Shown piece after piece: positions 16,158-25,551 of a stretch of DNA of 39,964 nucleotides (position 1 is the first letter of the stretch; every line of letters begins with the position of its first letter). Source of the stretch: an uncultured Colwellia sp. (GTDB taxonomy: Bacteria > Pseudomonadota > Gammaproteobacteria > Enterobacterales > Alteromonadaceae); contig CAJXRC010000018.1 of NCBI GenBank assembly GCA_913058405.1, positions 1-39,964 on the forward strand. The letters run 5' to 3'. Under the pieces are notes generated by a model, which made no database searches, had not been told where the DNA came from, and saw nothing but the letters and a program-made list of their open reading frames with translations. A program made the position numbers and the translations under genes.

Positions 16158-17630
16158 CTAACCCATTCTATAGTTAGGAGCTTCTTTGGTGATTGTCACA
16201 TCATGTACATGTGACTCGCCCATACCAGCTGATGTAATTTTCATAAATTCTGGTTTAGTACGCATTTCTTCAATAGTCGCACATCCTGTCAAACCCATTG
16301 ATGAACGTATACCGCCCATTTGCTGATGGATTATAGCGGAAACTGGGCCTTTATAAGCCACACGACCTTCAATACCTTCTGGTACTAATTTGTCTGCTTC
16401 GCCTTCAGATTTTTGGAAGTATCGATCACTTGAACCATCTTTTTGCGCCATAGCGCCTAAAGAGCCCATGCCACGATAAGATTTGTAGTAACGACCTTGG
16501 TAAAGCTCTACTTCACCTGGTGACTCTTCAGTACCAGCCAACATACTACCCACCATGACACAATGTGCGCCAGCAACGAGTGCTTTAGCGATATCACCTG
16601 AGAAACGGATACCACCATCAGCGATAACAGGAATACCTGTACCTTTTAATGCTTCTACCGCATTTGAAATAGCTGTTAATTGTGGAACACCAACACCTGT
16701 AACGATGCGCGTAGTACAAATTGAACCTGGGCCTATGCCAACTTTAACCGCATCAACACCAACATCGGCTAATGCTCTTGCGCCAGCACCTGTAGCAACG
16801 TTACCTGCAATGATTTGTAAATCTGGGTATTTTTGACGGGTTTCACTTACGCGATCAATAACACCTTGAGAATGACCGTGTGAAGTATCAATTAATAAAA
16901 CATCAACACCAGCAGTAACTAACGCGTCAATACGCTCATCAGTTCCTGCGCCAACGCCAACAGCAGCACCAACACGTAAACGACCTAATTCGTCTTTACA
17001 AGCATCAGGCTTATTTTCAGCTTTTTGGTAATCTTTCGCAGTAATTAGACCAACTAATTTGAAAGCATCATCCACTACTAATATTTTTTCAATACGATTA
17101 GTGTGCATTAAACCTAAAATTTCTTCGCGCGCAGCACCTTCTTTAACCGTGATTAACTTTTCTTTCACTGTCATTAGTGAAGAAACCGATTTAGTTAAAT
17201 CTGTTTCAAAACGCAAATCACGTCCGGTAATAATACCAACTAAGTTGTTTTTATCATCTACAACAGGGAAACCTGAAAAACCTAAGTCATCAGCTTTGTG
17301 CATGACTTGTTCAATAGTAAAGTTAGTACTTACTGTTACAGGATCTGAAACAATACCACTTTCATATTTTTTCACTTTACAAACGTTTTTCGCTTGTTCA
17401 GCAATGGTCATGTTTTTATGAATAAAACCTAAACCACCTTCTTGCGCTAACTTAATCGCTAAGCGCGCTTCTGTAACTGTGTCCATAGACGCAGAAACTA
17501 AAGGTACATTCAAATTAATTTTACGGGTTAATTTAGTTTTTAAATCAGCCGTGTGTGGGAGTACTTCTGAATGAGCAGGTACAAGTAATACATCATCAAA
17601 AGTTAAAGCTTCTTGGGCAATTCTTAGCAT
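16158..17630 (-). CDS. guaB: Inosine-5'-monophosphate dehydrogenase
   Basis: 490 aa. It oxidises IMP to XMP with NAD, the committed step to guanine nucleotides, and feeds GuaA. The TIM barrel starts [19 protein letters not shown]. Two CBS domains are inserted at about 95-205, where ATP/GTP regulation occurs in the family. The catalytic loop GSICTTR carries C305, the same number as in E. coli, followed by the flap [20 protein letters not shown]. The start [11 protein letters not shown] and GAGAGA just upstream agree. It has its own strong promoter at 17680-17708 and is divergent from xseA, as in enterics. Confidence 0.98.
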   Translation of the reverse strand: MLRIAQEALTFDDVLLVPAHSEVLPHTADLKTKLTRKINLNVPLVSASMDTVTEARLAIKLAQEGGLGFIHKNMTIAEQAKNVCKVKKYESGIVSDPVTVSTNFTIEQVMHKADDLGFSGFPVVDDKNNLVGIITGRDLRFETDLTKSVSSLMTVKEKLITVKEGAAREEILGLMHTNRIEKILVVDDAFKLVGLITAKDYQKAENKPDACKDELGRLRVGAAVGVGAGTDERIDALVTAGVDVLLIDTSHGHSQGVIDRVSETRQKYPDLQIIAGNVATGAGARALADVGVDAVKVGIGPGSICTTRIVTGVGVPQLTAISNAVEALKGTGIPVIADGGIRFSGDIAKALVAGAHCVMVGSMLAGTEESPGEVELYQGRYYKSYRGMGSLGAMAQKDGSSDRYFQKSEGEADKLVPEGIEGRVAYKGPVSAIIHQQMGGIRSSMGLTGCATIEEMRTKPEFMKITSAGMGESHVHDVTITKEAPNYRMG

Positions 17631-17679
17631 CGCAACATCTCTCTAAAAGGGTTGGTTAGGGAGTGAATATTGCGGCAGA

Positions 17680-17708
17680 ATTTTAACCGTTTTATTGTTT
17701 TAGGTAAA
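17680..17708 (-). promoter_or_regulatory. Sigma-70 promoter of guaBA
   Basis: On the minus strand: -35 TTTACC (plus 17703-17708), a 17-bp spacer, and -10 TAAAAT (plus 17680-17685). The expected start point is about 43 bases before the guaB ATG. I see no clear PurR box. Confidence 0.65.
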
Positions 17709-17850
17709 CCTATTTTTATTAACTTTTCATTAAAAGTTTGTAAAAATAAACGCTAAATAGTTTTAAATGATGAAAATAAATTGAAAGACTGCCCTATTCA
17801 ATAAATAATAGTGAATCTTCTCAATTATTAAGCCTTAATTTCTCTCTATT

Positions 17851-19185
17851 ATGAGCCAACAGCATATTTTACAAATCAGCGAATTAACTAAAAAAGTACG
17901 TTTCATTCTAGAAAGCGAACTAAACACTGTTTGGTTAACTGGCGAAGTATCAAATTTTATTGCCGCTAGCTCTGGCCATTGGTATTTATCATTGAAAGAT
18001 GCGAAGTCGCAAGTTAAATGCGCCATGTTTAAGGGAAGCAATAGACGTGTCCGCTTAAGTACGGGTGGTACGCCGAGCAATGGTCAACAAGTATTAGTTA
18101 GGGCAAAGGTTTCTTTATATGAGCCACGTGGTGACTTTCAATTAATCATTGAACATATGGAAGATGCCGGCACAGGTTTATTACGTCAACAATTTGAACA
18201 ATTAAAAAATAAGCTTCATGCCCAAGGCGTTTTTGATTTATCACGCAAGAAGCAGCTACCGGAACATATCAACTGTGTCGGTATTGTCACTTCACCGACA
18301 GGCGCTGCCGTTAAAGATATTTTAACTGTACTTAAACGTCGTAATCCAAACATCAAAGTCATTATTTATCCTTCACTTGTACAAGGCGACTATGCACAAG
18401 GGGATATTTGCCATGCCATTGAGAGTGCTAATAGTCGCAATGAATGTGATGTACTAATTGTTGGTCGAGGTGGTGGCTCATTAGAAGACTTATGGCCATT
18501 TAATGAAGAAAGTGTCGTTCACGCCATTTATAACAGTGCATTACCTATCATTAGTGCCGTTGGCCATGAAATTGATACAACCTTGAGTGATTATGTTGCC
18601 GATTTACGTGCCCCAACCCCTTCTGCTGCAGCAGAGTTAGTCTCAAGTGATAGCAGTGAATTACTTAATCAATTACTCATGCTTAAACAGCGCTTGGTAA
18701 AAGCACAACAAAGCAAGTTAGACTATTTAAGCAACGAAACAAATTATTTGCAGCACCGTTTATCGCAAGTGCATCCCGAACAACAATTGCAGTTACAGCA
18801 ACAAAAAGCAGATGAATTAAGTTTACGGTTAAAACTAGTAATGAAGCGTAATATTGAGCAACTGCAGAGTAAGCCTGTTCAGCTTAGACAAAGATTGCTT
18901 CAACAGTCTCCTATAAAAACCATTCAATTGCAGCAAGAGCACGTGAGCCAAAATGCACATAGGATCACACAAGCTATGCAAAATTCATTGCAACATAACA
19001 GTGAAAACTTTGTACATTTGATTGAGCAATTACAACTAGTGAGTCCACTCGCTACAATAGCAAGGGGCTACAGCGTGACACGCAACAGCAAAAACGAAGT
19101 AATTAGTAAAGTTGCACAAGTAAAAGTAAATGAAGAAATCAGTGTTCAGCTTAGTGATGGAAGCATTAAAGCTAAAGTCATTTAG
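17851..19185 (+). CDS. xseA: Exodeoxyribonuclease VII large subunit
   Basis: 444 aa, the normal length. The N-terminal OB fold (VWLTGEVSNFIAASSGHWYLSLKD) binds single-stranded DNA. The catalytic core includes INCVGIVTSPTGAAVKDI, IIYPSLVQGD, VGRGGGSLEDLWPFNEE, SAVGHEIDTTLSDYVADLRAPTPSAAAE. A long glutamine-rich coiled coil (about 265-390) builds the shaft, and the C-terminal SPLATIARGYSVTRN segment closes it. With XseB it degrades single-stranded DNA in both directions. No strong ribosome site precedes the ATG. It is divergent from guaB; xseB is not in the window. Confidence 0.97.
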   Translation: MSQQHILQISELTKKVRFILESELNTVWLTGEVSNFIAASSGHWYLSLKDAKSQVKCAMFKGSNRRVRLSTGGTPSNGQQVLVRAKVSLYEPRGDFQLIIEHMEDAGTGLLRQQFEQLKNKLHAQGVFDLSRKKQLPEHINCVGIVTSPTGAAVKDILTVLKRRNPNIKVIIYPSLVQGDYAQGDICHAIESANSRNECDVLIVGRGGGSLEDLWPFNEESVVHAIYNSALPIISAVGHEIDTTLSDYVADLRAPTPSAAAELVSSDSSELLNQLLMLKQRLVKAQQSKLDYLSNETNYLQHRLSQVHPEQQLQLQQQKADELSLRLKLVMKRNIEQLQSKPVQLRQRLLQQSPIKTIQLQQEHVSQNAHRITQAMQNSLQHNSENFVHLIEQLQLVSPLATIARGYSVTRNSKNEVISKVAQVKVNEEISVQLSDGSIKAKVI

Positions 19186-19221
19186 TGCTTATTCTACAGC
19201 CTATAAGAAGCAAGCTTACTG

Positions 19222-19247
19222 TCATATCACTAAATAACTGATATGAT
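19222..19247 (+). promoter_or_regulatory. Candidate extended -10 promoter and 8-bp dyad before the diguanylate cyclase gene
   Basis: TCATATCA (19222-19229) and TGATATGA (19239-19246) are exact reverse complements. The right arm also reads as an extended -10 (TG, one base, TATGAT at 19242-19247) placed 33 bases before the cyclase ATG. A convincing -35 is not seen. An operator overlapping the -10 would be one reading; a weak xseA hairpin is another. Confidence 0.35.
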
Positions 19248-19280
19248 TTCAATATGTATTTTCTAAGGTAGCTTAATGCT

Positions 19281-20714
19281 ATGCGCTTTAATTATAGAAT
19301 TGTTTTTATTATAACTGCCTTAGTTTTTACCTTATCTGCCACCTTAACGATAATTAACTATTTAACCTCGATGGAAACAACGAGGGAGCAACTAAAAAAT
19401 AGTGCTCTACCGCTAACTATCGATAATATCTACACTGAAATTCAGAAAAACATCATAGAACCCAATTTGATAGCCTCGATGATGGCGCACGATACTTTCT
19501 TAATAGACTGGTTATCAGATGAAGAAGATGATGTACAACAAATAGTGCGTTATTTAGAAACCATTCAAAATAAATACCAAATGTTCACGGCATTTTTAGT
19601 GTCTGATAAAAGCGGAAGTTATTACTCTGCGAAAGGAATGCTGGATAAGATTGATGAAAAAAGTCCTAATAGTCAATGGTATTTAGACTTTCAAAAAGCG
19701 CCTGAATTGAACGAAATCAATATCGATTACAATACGAATATGGGAAGTGAACTTATCATGTTTATCAACCATAAAATCCTCAATGATGATTATCATATGA
19801 TAGGTGCTACAGGTGTTGGGCTGAAGACTTCTTATATCAATGACATGCTAAAAGTATTCAGGCAACGTTATCAATTTTCAGTTTACTTTGTCGATGTAAA
19901 TGGCAAGGTTGTCATTGCCGAACAAAACGTACAAAAATTAAATAACCTCAGTGATATTCCAGAATTAGCTAACCAACTTTCCGACATTATTGGTAAAGGA
20001 AGTCAGGTGTTTGAGTACACGCAGGCGGGAGAGGCTTTTTTACTTAACAGAAAATATATTGATGAATTAGATTTATACCTTATTGTCGAAGCCAAAGTTA
20101 ATAACTTTACTCAGGCTGCAGAAGAAACCTTTTATCTCAATATACTGTTATCAGCAATCATAACCTTACTTATCAGCTTTATCATTGTGCTATACGTAAG
20201 AAAAATTCACTTGAAACTTGATAAGCTGGCTAGTCATGACGATCTAACTGATTTGCCAAACAGACGTTGTTTTCATGAAGAATTAGCAAAGTTGTTATTG
20301 CTCAAAGAGCGTAATAATAGCAAGCTTTCGCTCATATTTATTGATATTGATAACTTCAAATACGTTAATGATACTAAGGGGCATGACGTTGGCGATAAAG
20401 TACTAATATCTTTAGCGAAAATATTAAACAGTAATGTTAGAAAAAGTGATTTTGTTGCACGATGGGGCGGCGAAGAATTCATTATTCTGTTAATCGACTC
20501 TGATATTAATCAAGCTCAGATCATTGCTGAACAATTACGCTCACAGGTTGCTCAAAGTAATCAATTAGCCCAATATGCCCAGCAGCAAGTGACGATTAGT
20601 TTAGGCGTGACCTCTGCCACTGAGAAGGATAATGTCGATACTATTCTAAAACGCGCTGATTTAGCTTTATACAAAGCAAAATCAGCGGGGAAAAACTGTA
20701 TTGTCTCAAGCTAA
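19281..20714 (+). CDS. Membrane diguanylate cyclase with periplasmic Cache sensor
   Basis: 477 aa. TM1 is at about 7-27, then a periplasmic region of about 255 residues consistent with a double-Cache sensor (VSDKSGSYYSAKG, IGATGVGLKTSYINDML, VYFVDVNGKVV), TM2 at 285-306, then a GGDEF domain. The active-site motif is GGEEF (396-400), with FIDIDNFKYVND upstream supplying metal and substrate contacts. The RxxD product-inhibition site is present five residues before it (RKSD, 387-390). So it should make c-di-GMP from GTP and be feedback inhibited. The ligand is unknown. Its last 9 bases overlap the 3' end of the convergent PilZ-domain gene, a possible c-di-GMP receptor. Confidence 0.93.
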   Translation: MRFNYRIVFIITALVFTLSATLTIINYLTSMETTREQLKNSALPLTIDNIYTEIQKNIIEPNLIASMMAHDTFLIDWLSDEEDDVQQIVRYLETIQNKYQMFTAFLVSDKSGSYYSAKGMLDKIDEKSPNSQWYLDFQKAPELNEINIDYNTNMGSELIMFINHKILNDDYHMIGATGVGLKTSYINDMLKVFRQRYQFSVYFVDVNGKVVIAEQNVQKLNNLSDIPELANQLSDIIGKGSQVFEYTQAGEAFLLNRKYIDELDLYLIVEAKVNNFTQAAEETFYLNILLSAIITLLISFIIVLYVRKIHLKLDKLASHDDLTDLPNRRCFHEELAKLLLLKERNNSKLSLIFIDIDNFKYVNDTKGHDVGDKVLISLAKILNSNVRKSDFVARWGGEEFIILLIDSDINQAQIIAEQLRSQVAQSNQLAQYAQQQVTISLGVTSATEKDNVDTILKRADLALYKAKSAGKNCIVSS

Positions 20715-21380
20715 AGCTTGATAGAGTAATTCTATTACTTGCTGCTTATTCACTTCATTAAATTTAACACCAAACGATACGCCATCAATTTGTTGTTTAA
20801 AATTACAAACGGTCGCGTTAAGTTTAATATTGTCCTCACCTTTACTTGTCTCAACTAAAATCTCAATGATTTTATCTTCCGCCAGTACCAACTTTTCACC
20901 GTTAATAATATCTAACTGACCACCATTAACAGATAAATTTGTCATGGTTGTTTGCCAGTAAACATCATCAATTTTAACTTTCGCAACTATCTGAGTTTCA
21001 ATGCGAACAGAGGAACGCAATTGTTGCAATGTCACGGTAGTTGGAATGTCTAACACCATAATGCGGGAAGGGATTTGTAAGGTTTGCCTAACAGTACTAA
21101 TAAAAGCAACAGCTGCACCATCTCTGCCTTCAATAAGACCACGAACCGTAATAACAGTGCCTTGGCCAATATATTGAGAAAATGCCCCTAGCTTTGAAGA
21201 ATCTGGGTACTCTATGAGTACATATTTCTTTGGTAAATAGCCAATAAAATAGGTGTTAAATTTTCTTTTTTGACCTGCAGGCGTAGAAATATCAATAATG
21301 ATTGGCGCACCCGCTTTCAAGTAAGATAAGTTACGTGCAGAAGGTTTAGTTGGATCAATTAAGATTTCTGGTTCGGCCAT
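20706..21380 (-). CDS. PilZ-domain c-di-GMP-binding protein, YcgR-like
   Basis: 224 aa from the ATG at 21378-21380; the frame opens further from a TTG at 21431. The N-terminal half resembles the YcgR N-domain (PilZN): KAGAPIIIDISTPAGQKRKF, YFIGYLPKKYVLIEYP, then IGQGTVITVRGLIEGRDGAAVAF. The C-terminal PilZ domain has both c-di-GMP binding motifs, RSSVR (RxxxR) and NLSVNGG ([D/N]xSxxG), so binding is expected. By family knowledge YcgR-type proteins brake the flagellar motor when c-di-GMP rises, but other targets are possible. It is convergent with, and overlaps by 9 bp, the diguanylate cyclase gene. Confidence 0.85.
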   Translation of the reverse strand: MAEPEILIDPTKPSARNLSYLKAGAPIIIDISTPAGQKRKFNTYFIGYLPKKYVLIEYPDSSKLGAFSQYIGQGTVITVRGLIEGRDGAAVAFISTVRQTLQIPSRIMVLDIPTTVTLQQLRSSVRIETQIVAKVKIDDVYWQTTMTNLSVNGGQLDIINGEKLVLAEDKIIEILVETSKGEDNIKLNATVCNFKQQIDGVSFGVKFNEVNKQQVIELLYQALA

Positions 21381-21538
21381 ATTCTTCGATGAGATAATAC
21401 GTGGAGCATATTTGTACCTTAGTAAAACCAAGGCTTGATTGCAACTTGCTATTTACATAGCCGTTACCTTTCAACATGTTCAAATACTCTGAAACATATC
21501 AATTGATTGGTAACGACTATATAACGTTGCGGTGAATG

Positions 21539-23035
21539 CTAGTCTTTTTTATAACCTTGCGTTGCACGAGCTATTTTCTTTTGCTCGGTATAGTTTAGTT
21601 TCTTCTTACCAGCAAATGGGTTCAAGGTATCTTTAAATTGGATACGGATAGGCGTTCCCATCATTTTTAATGACTTACGATAATAGTTCATTAAATAGCG
21701 CTTATAAGACATAGGTAACTTCTTCGCTGAGTTACCATGAATGATAATAATAGGTGGGTTATAACCACCAGCATGGGCATATTTAAGCTTAATACGTCGA
21801 CCTTGGTGTAAAGGTGGCTGATGATCAAACACCGCCATATCAAGTATTTTGGTTACCATTGCTGTTGAAATACGTTTAGTTGCAGAAACAAACGCTTCTT
21901 CAACTGATTCATATAAATGACCAACACCTGTACCATGTAAAGCTGAAATAAAATGTACACGAGCGAAATCGATAAAACCTAAGCGTCGATCAAGTTCAGT
22001 CTTAATACGATCTTTCTCATGATCTTCTAATCCATCCCATTTATTGACAGCTAAAACGAGTGAACGACCTGCTTCAAGAATAAAGCCCAATAAACTTAAA
22101 TCTTGATCACTAATACCTTCTTGAGCATCAATGATAAGAAGACAAACATTGGCATCTTCAATAGCACGCAAGGTTTTAATTACTGAGTATTTTTCTACCA
22201 CATCAGTAACATTTTTGCGGCGGCGAATACCAGCAGTATCAATTAAAGTGTACTCGCGACCATTACGTTCCATTGGAATATAAACACTATCGCGCGTTGT
22301 TCCAGGCATATCGTAAACAACAACACGCTCTTCACCTAAAATTCGGTTGGTTAGCGTTGACTTCCCAACATTAGGGCGTCCGATGATCGCTAACTTTATT
22401 TTGTCATTTTCTTGAGGTTCATCTTCAAGCTTTTTAGCAAGCTCTTCCTCAGTTAGTTCTAGGTCCTTATCACCGAAGAAGGCATCATCAAACTCACCTT
22501 CACTCGCTTCACCTTCTTCTACTTTAGGTTGGCCAAGTTCTTCAATATGAGGCGTTAGTGCAAGCGTTAAAAGTTGTGTAACACCACGACCGTGGGCAGC
22601 AGCAATTTGGTGAACATGCTCGCCTAATCCTAACGAGTAGAATTCCGCAACAGCAGAATCACCATGAATACCATCAATTTTATTGGCAACGACAAATATT
22701 TTTTTATTTTGTTTACGCAAATGATCAGCAATACCATGATCTGCTGCGGTCAAACCATCACGAGCATCGACTAAAAAGAGGACGGCATCAGCCTCCTCTA
22801 TTGCCATTAATGACTGTTCAGCCATCAGCACATCGATACCTTGCTCATCACCATTAATACCACCGGTATCAATAACAATAAAAGGATGTTCTTCTACTTC
22901 AGCTTGACCATATTGACGATCGCGAGTTAGACCAGGGTAATCGGCTACAAGAGCATCACGACTACGGGTTAAACGGTTAAATAACGTTGATTTTCCGACA
23001 TTAGGACGGCCAACTAGAGCAACTACAGGAAGCAT
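21539..23035 (-). CDS. der: Ribosome-assembly GTPase Der (EngA)
   Basis: 498 aa from the chosen start. Two tandem GTPase domains: G1 motifs GRPNVGKST at the N-terminus and again in the middle ([17 protein letters not shown]), with DTGG and DTAG switch II motifs and NKID and NKWD base-recognition motifs. An acidic linker separates them ([20 protein letters not shown]). A KH-like domain closes the protein. Der acts in 50S subunit maturation. The frame extends 18 codons upstream, but GAGG sits about 6 nt before the ATG at 23033-23035 and [17 protein letters not shown] matches E. coli. It is downstream of bamB, but a miniature element now sits in the 525-bp gap. Confidence 0.97.
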   Translation of the reverse strand: MLPVVALVGRPNVGKSTLFNRLTRSRDALVADYPGLTRDRQYGQAEVEEHPFIVIDTGGINGDEQGIDVLMAEQSLMAIEEADAVLFLVDARDGLTAADHGIADHLRKQNKKIFVVANKIDGIHGDSAVAEFYSLGLGEHVHQIAAAHGRGVTQLLTLALTPHIEELGQPKVEEGEASEGEFDDAFFGDKDLELTEEELAKKLEDEPQENDKIKLAIIGRPNVGKSTLTNRILGEERVVVYDMPGTTRDSVYIPMERNGREYTLIDTAGIRRRKNVTDVVEKYSVIKTLRAIEDANVCLLIIDAQEGISDQDLSLLGFILEAGRSLVLAVNKWDGLEDHEKDRIKTELDRRLGFIDFARVHFISALHGTGVGHLYESVEEAFVSATKRISTAMVTKILDMAVFDHQPPLHQGRRIKLKYAHAGGYNPPIIIIHGNSAKKLPMSYKRYLMNYYRKSLKMMGTPIRIQFKDTLNPFAGKKKLNYTEQKKIARATQGYKKD

Positions 23036-23281
23036 GAGCACCTCAAAGGAATCACCATGCAAGCGAGTAATGCATGGTTCTTCAAACAAATATAAAAACT
23101 AAATACCAAAACTTAAAAGCAAAACCACTTAGTTAGCTTAGTTAAAAATGATATTGCTAAAAACAAGCAACGGCTCCTAATGCATTTTATACCCGTTACC
23201 ATTCAAGTGCATCTTGATTGGTGACAGGTTTACATCGGAACCGTTATTAACTTTAGTTGTTTTATTTAAAAAAAAACAACT

Positions 23282-23547
23282 TATACCCAAGCCACTTGAA
23301 GGTATGTGTTTCATGACGCTCGAGCGATTCATGATCAAGGTGCCTCATTTTTTAAGGGTAATTCCCTTAAAAAATGAGGCACCGAAAAACATGGTTTGCT
23401 CAGACGTCCCCAAAGGTCTGGTTTAGAAACACTTTATGCTGCGATATTAATTGAAACAGTAGAATAACTATTATCTTCAATCAATGCCCTGCTTAAAAGC
23501 AATTCTAATTCCCGCTGAAATCTGAACTTTCAGGTAGCTTGGATATA
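23282..23547. mobile_element. Miniature element, family B (266 bp), between bamB and der
   Basis: The left end starts TATACCCAAGCCACTTGAA and the right end, reversed, starts TATATCCAAGCTACCTGAA, giving imperfect terminal inverted repeats of about 33 bp. Inside are a 20-bp perfect palindrome (23339-23383) and a core with AATAACTATT and CTTCAATCAATGCC, shared with family A elements in reverse. Another terminus-like sequence (TATACCCGTTACC at 23188-23200) lies just to the left, so a second, partial element may be nested here. No transposase gene. Confidence 0.7.
23339..23383. repeat. 20-bp perfect palindrome with 5-nt loop
   Basis: GGTGCCTCATTTTTTAAGGG (23339-23358) and its exact reverse complement (23364-23383) are separated by TAATT. 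As RNA from either strand it would be a very stable hairpin. It is internal to the family B miniature element and could act as a terminator or RNase-processing site between bamB and der. Confidence 0.85.
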
Positions 23548-23560
23548 TAAACAGTGCAAC

Positions 23561-24805
23561 TTATTGAGCTGCACTGACAATTTTTGGTGTAATGATAACT
23601 TGTAAGTCACCATCACGAGATTGGCTGTACATTATATCATCAACGACTGTCGGCGTTGAGTATATTCCACTACTGTCGACATGATGACGAGATACTATTT
23701 CACCCGTTTCTTGATCAAGCCAATGTAAATAACCTTCAAAGTCACCAACAACAACATAGTCATCAACCACTGCAGGTCCCGTTACGCTGCGATTTGTTAG
23801 TTCAACATTACTCCAGCGCTCAATACCATTAACTCGATTAAGAGCATAAATATGACCGCGAGTATTAGTAATAAAAATATCATTACGATGAACAGCAATT
23901 TGTCTATATGAAGAATACTGGCGTTTCCATAGAATTCGCCCTGACTTTAATTCAATAGCCACTAAGTTACCACGAGCAGAAATGGCATAAACTTTGTCAC
24001 CAAAGACAACTGGCGCTGAATCGACATCGATAACACGTTGTAATTCTGTTGAACCTGTCGCTTCACCAACTTCAGTTGTCCAACCTGCTTGGCCTTTTTC
24101 AAGTATGTATACGCCAAGTTCCCCTTTACCAGAACCAACTAATACACCACCAGAGGCTATAACTGGGGTACTGATACCGCGTAATGTTAATGCTGGAACG
24201 TCTTGTTCAACTTTCCATATTTCATCGCCAGTATTCGCATCAAAGCCTTTAAGTACACCCGAAGCAGAGTTTACAACTAAAATTCCCGAATCAATAGCAG
24301 GTGCAGTAATGACTTCACCCTTAATTTTCGCTTGCCATATTAATTCGCCTGTTTCAGCATCTAAGGCAAAAACATCGCCATTTTCAGTGCCGAGGAAGAC
24401 TTTGCTCATGCCTGCAATAGGTCCGCCTGCAACTAAGGCAGAAACACGACTATCCCAAAAGCTACGTTCATCATTAACATCACTTAAATCAGCTTGCCAA
24501 ATTTTATCGCCGCTCTCTTTATCATAAGCAACAACATCACCTTCACGACTAGCACTATAAACTTTGTTGTAGGCAACAATAGGTTTTATACGTGAGAAAT
24601 AGTCATTAACACCATCACCTACACTACGGTCCCATAATATTTCAACATCAAAAGCATTATCTAAATCAGAGAGTTCAGCAATTTTAGTGCTAGGGTCTTC
24701 TTCATCACTTGACGAACAAGCAAATAAGCTTGAAGACAACAAGATGATGGCGAGCACTTTTTTAGTACTTAGACCTTTAAAAATTTTTTTATCAAAACAA
24801 CGCAT
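23561..24805 (-). CDS. bamB: Outer-membrane assembly lipoprotein BamB
   Basis: 414 aa from the ATG at 24803-24805, with AAGG 7 nt upstream; a TTG at 24823 is the alternative. The signal peptide ends in the lipobox LFAC, so it is an outer-membrane lipoprotein. The rest is an eight-bladed beta-propeller of PQQ-like repeats, visible as repeated GxLxALDxxTGxxxW words (VFALDAETGELIWQA, GFDANTGDEIWK, AIELKSGRILWKR, HWLDQETGEIV). BamB binds BamA and helps insert barrel proteins. E. coli BamB is 392 aa. It follows yfgM, with about 50 bp between them, in the conserved hisS-yfgM-bamB-der order. Confidence 0.96.
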   Translation of the reverse strand: MRCFDKKIFKGLSTKKVLAIILLSSSLFACSSSDEEDPSTKIAELSDLDNAFDVEILWDRSVGDGVNDYFSRIKPIVAYNKVYSASREGDVVAYDKESGDKIWQADLSDVNDERSFWDSRVSALVAGGPIAGMSKVFLGTENGDVFALDAETGELIWQAKIKGEVITAPAIDSGILVVNSASGVLKGFDANTGDEIWKVEQDVPALTLRGISTPVIASGGVLVGSGKGELGVYILEKGQAGWTTEVGEATGSTELQRVIDVDSAPVVFGDKVYAISARGNLVAIELKSGRILWKRQYSSYRQIAVHRNDIFITNTRGHIYALNRVNGIERWSNVELTNRSVTGPAVVDDYVVVGDFEGYLHWLDQETGEIVSRHHVDSSGIYSTPTVVDDIMYSQSRDGDLQVIITPKIVSAAQ

Positions 24806-24856
24806 AGTTTGCCTTTTTAACAACAGTAAATAATCTTGCCAAATAACCTAATAAGG

Positions 24857-25528
24857 TTACTTAGCCGCAGGTTCAGCGGCAACTACTTCAGTAACAGGTA
24901 ATGTTGTTACTTGTGCTAAATCATCTAATTTAATTTGTAAACTTGGGCTTGTCGCAATACCATCAGCGGCAATAGCTGCTTGATAAGCGCTACGAGCTAG
25001 ATCATTTTTACCTTGTTGAAGGTAAGCATCACCTTTAATTTCTTCAATGGCAGCAGTAAATGACTCAGGTAACTTACTATTTAACGTAGCAAGCGCATCT
25101 GAATATTGTTCAAGCTGTACTTGTACACGGGCTAAACGTAAGCTTGCAATGGCTTTAATACCATCCGTTGGTGCAGATTCAATTGCTGTTGTTAACTGCT
25201 TTTGAACTTGTTGCCAGTCTTTATGGCTCGCTGATTCTTTAGCAAGAGCCAACGCCGTTAAAGAAACATAGCTATTGTTACCATTTTCACTGATAAATTT
25301 TTCGCCATTCGCGGTGAAGGCTTTAGCATCTTTACCGCTTTGTTCGATAAGTGTTTGATAGTTATCTGACACGATCAACTCTTCTTCAAACTTATTATCT
25401 TGATAAAGATTAAAACCGATAAATCCAGCAAAACCTAGGGCAACACCCGCGATAATAGTATTACCATTTTGTTGCCAGTAACTTTTAATTGCTTCTACTT
25501 GTTGTTCTTCTGTTTGATAAATTTCCAC
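24857..25528 (-). CDS. yfgM: YfgM family, ancillary SecYEG translocon subunit
   Basis: 223 aa. A short cytoplasmic N-terminus (EIYQTEEQQVEAIKSYWQQNG) is followed by one transmembrane helix (22-40, TIIAGVALGFAGFIGFNLY). The periplasmic part contains TPR-like helices, ending in KGDAYLQQGKNDLARSAYQAA and a low-complexity tail. By family knowledge YfgM sits at the SecYEG translocon with PpiD and helps hand exported proteins to periplasmic chaperones. Gene order hisS-yfgM-bamB supports the call. It begins 23 bp after hisS. Confidence 0.93.
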   Translation of the reverse strand: MEIYQTEEQQVEAIKSYWQQNGNTIIAGVALGFAGFIGFNLYQDNKFEEELIVSDNYQTLIEQSGKDAKAFTANGEKFISENGNNSYVSLTALALAKESASHKDWQQVQKQLTTAIESAPTDGIKAIASLRLARVQVQLEQYSDALATLNSKLPESFTAAIEEIKGDAYLQQGKNDLARSAYQAAIAADGIATSPSLQIKLDDLAQVTTLPVTEVVAAEPAAK

Positions 25529-25551
25529 TTCTTCACCTTGGCGTAATGCCT

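Larger units (their letters stand above)
23036..23560. other. bamB-der intergenic region
   Basis: This 525-bp gap is larger than expected for an otherwise tight operon, and is filled mainly by the family B element. Outside it, 23036-23187 holds no gene or convincing promoter. A short plus-strand open frame across the element has no ribosome site and is made of repeat sequence. Confidence 0.5.

Noticed and set aside
17640-17760. A PurR operator upstream of guaB
   Set aside because: Short words resembling half-sites occur, but no acceptable palindrome at the promoter was found.
23214-23426. A 70-codon plus-strand open frame
   Set aside because: It lies across the family B miniature element and its palindrome, has no ribosome site, and has repeat-derived composition.
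23994-24527. A 177-codon plus-strand frame inside bamB
   Set aside because: It is antisense to the propeller repeats of bamB, serine/proline-rich as expected of a reverse-frame shadow, with no ribosome site.
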